In this document: one piece after another, positions 6,200 through 7,357 of the stretch
Numbering within the stretch: position 1 is the stretch's first letter
Layout of the letters: the number at the start of each line of letters is the position of its first letter
Assembly: GCA_002398845.1 (NCBI GenBank)
Contig: DHBY01000088.1
Location: 1 to 7,357 of the forward strand
DNA: 7,357 nt
Reading direction: 5' to 3'
Origin: Firmicutes bacterium UBA4916
GTDB taxonomy: Bacteria > Bacillota > Clostridia > Tissierellales > Tepidimicrobiaceae
Made by a program: the position numbers and the translations under genes
The notes under the pieces: model-generated
The model's database searches: none
What the model was told of the DNA's origin: nothing
What the model saw: the letters and a program-made list of their open reading frames with translations, nothing else

Positions 6200-7123
6200 T
6201 CATATAGAAGTTTTTGTAGAGAATTCATTTATATAGTCTAGAACAAAAGTTTTAAAAGTTTCATTTAAAGGTGAGAGCTGCCTTTTATTATGATAAACGA
6301 AATAGAATTTTCTACTTAAATCAACTTCATCCACATAATAGGCTTTATATTTACCTAAATTAATATCGTCCGCTATCGCCCTTTCTGATAGAAAACTTAT
6401 GCCTACCCCTAAATGTACCAACTCTTTAATTGTTTCAGGGTCTTCAATAAAAGCTTTAATATTTAAATCGTCAATACTAATTTCTTTTTTTTTCAATACT
6501 TTTTCTAATAAACTTCTAGTACCAGAACCCTTTTCTCTTAAAAGAATTTTTTTATTTAAAATATCTTCTAATGGCAAATAAGAGTAATTAGGTTTAGAGT
6601 CATAATAATTTTTTGGGGCAATTACTAATAACCTATCTTCTATTAGCTTTATATAATTTAAGTTATTAGAAGGATACTTAGCCCCTACAATACCGAAATC
6701 TGTATCACCTCTAATAATGCTATTTATAACGCTTTTTGAATCGCTATCAGCTAAAGTAAAAGATACATCGGGATACTGTTGCAAAAAATTTTTTATAATA
6801 TTAGGTAATATATATTTTCTTGGGACAGAACTGGAATAAACATATATATGACCTTGAATGCAACCTTTATATGATGCTAAATCAAATTTTGCTGCTTCAC
6901 AAGAGTTCACAATATTAATAGCGTACTTATAAAGCAAACTGCCAGCATCCGTTAAGGATATGTTTTTCCCTGAACGATTAATTAAAATAGTTTCAAGCTC
7001 TTTTTCCAAGTTTTGAATATGATTTGTAACAGTTGGCTGTGTTATATAGAGTTTTTTCGCGGCACGGGAAAAACTTTTTAAATTAGCTACTTCAATAAAT
7101 GTTTCAAGTTGTCTTAAATCCAA
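6200..7123 (-). CDS. LysR-type transcriptional regulator, resembles selenium-metabolism-associated clade
   Basis: A 307-residue LysR protein of standard length. The N-terminal winged helix-turn-helix (1-60) begins MDLRQLETFIEVANLKSFS, with recognition helix QPTVTNHIQNLE (29-40). The substrate-binding domain spans about 90-295 and includes DTDFGIVGAKYP, LLREKGSGTRSLLE and HLGVGISFLSE. These last motifs are typical of the CysL/YeiE-like branch. From memory, overall similarity is highest to clostridial LysR proteins named as selenium metabolism-associated; the ligand is not deducible here. The start is TTG (7121-7123): the family's MDLRQLETF begins there, no other start lies upstream before an in-frame TAA, and GGTGAT sits 6 nt before it. 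The gene is convergent with the aminopeptidase and divergent from whatever begins at the right edge, the usual arrangement for a LysR regulator and its target. Its own promoter lies near 7161. LysR membership is certain, the subclade moderate. Confidence 0.93.
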   Translation of the reverse strand: MDLRQLETFIEVANLKSFSRAAKKLYITQPTVTNHIQNLEKELETILINRSGKNISLTDAGSLLYKYAINIVNSCEAAKFDLASYKGCIQGHIYVYSSSVPRKYILPNIIKNFLQQYPDVSFTLADSDSKSVINSIIRGDTDFGIVGAKYPSNNLNYIKLIEDRLLVIAPKNYYDSKPNYSYLPLEDILNKKILLREKGSGTRSLLEKVLKKKEISIDDLNIKAFIEDPETIKELVHLGVGISFLSERAIADDINLGKYKAYYVDEVDLSRKFYFVYHNKRQLSPLNETFKTFVLDYINEFSTKTSI

Positions 7124-7129
7124 GTTATA

Positions 7130-7135
7130 ATCACC
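7130..7135 (-). promoter_or_regulatory. Ribosome binding site for the TTG-started LysR gene
   Basis: On the minus strand GGTGAT precedes the TTG start by 6 nt. It matches the 3' half of the AGGAGGTGATCC consensus rather than the usual AGGAGG core found before the plus-strand genes. Together with the TTG codon it suggests low translation, as is common for regulators. Confidence 0.55.
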
Positions 7136-7160
7136 ACTTTCTTTTTACCATTGTAGTTCT

Positions 7161-7169
7161 ATTTTATCA
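7161..7169 (-). promoter_or_regulatory. Putative extended -10 promoter of the LysR gene
   Basis: The minus strand reads TGATAAAAT: a TGn extension followed by TAAAAT (5 of 6 consensus). No good -35 is present at 17 nt (TTTCAT), which an extended -10 can tolerate. Transcription would start near 7154, leaving a leader of about 30 nt before the TTG start. Confidence 0.5.
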
Positions 7170-7216
7170 AATATATAGGCCAAATGAAAACAATAAATTA
7201 AATTTTAAAATAGCCA

Positions 7217-7245
7217 TTGACAAATATAAAAAAAGTTGGTATATT
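7217..7245 (+). promoter_or_regulatory. Strong rightward promoter P1 (divergent from LysR)
   Basis: Perfect -35 TTGACA at 7217-7222, exactly 17 nt spacer, -10 TATATT at 7240-7245, preceded by TGG (extended -10). Transcription would start near 7252 and run out of the window. No coding region for it is visible before 7357. Confidence 0.78.
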
Positions 7246-7253
7246 TAAATAGC

Positions 7254-7271
7254 TGTTAGGGAATAGTAACA
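7254..7271. promoter_or_regulatory. Candidate operator: TGTTA-N8-TAACA inverted repeat
   Basis: A short imperfect-centre palindrome with five-base arms sits at the expected start of transcription from the first rightward promoter and upstream of the second one. It is positioned as a regulator site could be, and the LysR gene is adjacent. LysR boxes normally follow T-N11-A; this repeat does not fit that exactly, and five-base arms can occur by chance in AT-rich DNA. Confidence 0.25.
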
Positions 7272-7310
7272 AATTAAACTAATAAAAAACAAAAAAGTTT
7301 ACAAAGTTTC

Positions 7311-7339
7311 TTGACAACGAAATTAAAATGTGCTATAGT
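7311..7339 (+). promoter_or_regulatory. Strong rightward promoter P2 (divergent from LysR)
   Basis: Perfect -35 TTGACA at 7311-7316, 17 nt spacer, -10 TATAGT at 7334-7339 (5 of 6), with TGC directly before it (extended -10). It lies 94 nt downstream of the other rightward promoter in the same orientation. The transcript would begin near 7346, so only about 12 nt of it fall inside the window and its product cannot be named. Confidence 0.85.
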
Positions 7340-7357
7340 AAGAAAGTCGGTTGCGAA

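Noticed and set aside
6399..6581. Plus-strand 60-residue open frame within the LysR gene
   Set aside because: Antisense shadow of a clear LysR coding region, with no ribosome binding site or family resemblance.
1..7357. Mobile element, CRISPR array, tRNA, rRNA or phage traces
   Set aside because: No transposase, terminal repeats, spaced direct repeats, cloverleaf or rRNA-like segment could be seen; base composition is even along the window.

Overview
The window is AT-rich (roughly one-third G+C by eye) with strong AGGAGG-type ribosome binding sites, A/T-rich codon use and compact operons. Together with a Mn riboswitch, a DegS/DegU pair and Clostridia-like protein sequences, this suggests a Gram-positive anaerobe of the Clostridia/Tissierellia type. 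This is an inference from gene content and composition, not a species call. No mobile element, tRNA, rRNA or CRISPR array is visible, and every gene except the truncated first one looks intact.

Layout. (1) Positions 1-1002 hold the 3' part of hutI (imidazolonepropionase, histidine degradation), cut by the window edge. (2) Positions 999-1139 hold a yybP-ykoY manganese riboswitch and its intrinsic terminator. The first aptamer strand overlaps the hutI stop codon. (3) Positions 1175-2305 encode a TMEM165/GDT1 (UPF0016) family membrane transporter with two E-x-G-D-K-T motifs, a typical target of this riboswitch. It carries an unusual ~160-residue cytosolic C-terminal extension with a four-cysteine cluster. 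(4) A promoter near 2313 begins a tightly packed operon: cheW (2383-2841), degS-like histidine kinase (2860-4032), degU-like response regulator (4025-4687, 8-nt overlap with degS) and an M18 zinc aminopeptidase (4703-6130). The operon ends at a symmetrical, probably bidirectional terminator (6129-6161). (5) A convergent LysR-type regulator lies on the minus strand (6200-7123) and starts at TTG. (6) Positions 7124-7357 form a divergent control region. It has a minus-strand promoter for the LysR gene and two near-consensus extended -10 promoters pointing rightward out of the window.

How the parts work together. The riboswitch/transporter pair is best read as a manganese detoxification unit: Mn2+ stabilises the aptamer, blocks the terminator and turns on an exporter. 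The cheW-degS-degU-aminopeptidase operon links a chemotaxis-type adaptor with a cytoplasmic two-component system and a peptide-degrading enzyme. This is an uncommon pairing, and CheW is the only chemotaxis gene in view. The LysR gene resembles the clostridial selenium-metabolism-associated LysR regulators and probably controls the operon that starts at the right edge. I see no clearly unprecedented system. The most notable points are the Cys-cluster extension on the transporter, the CheW-DegSU linkage, the riboswitch/hutI overlap and the double promoter at the right edge.
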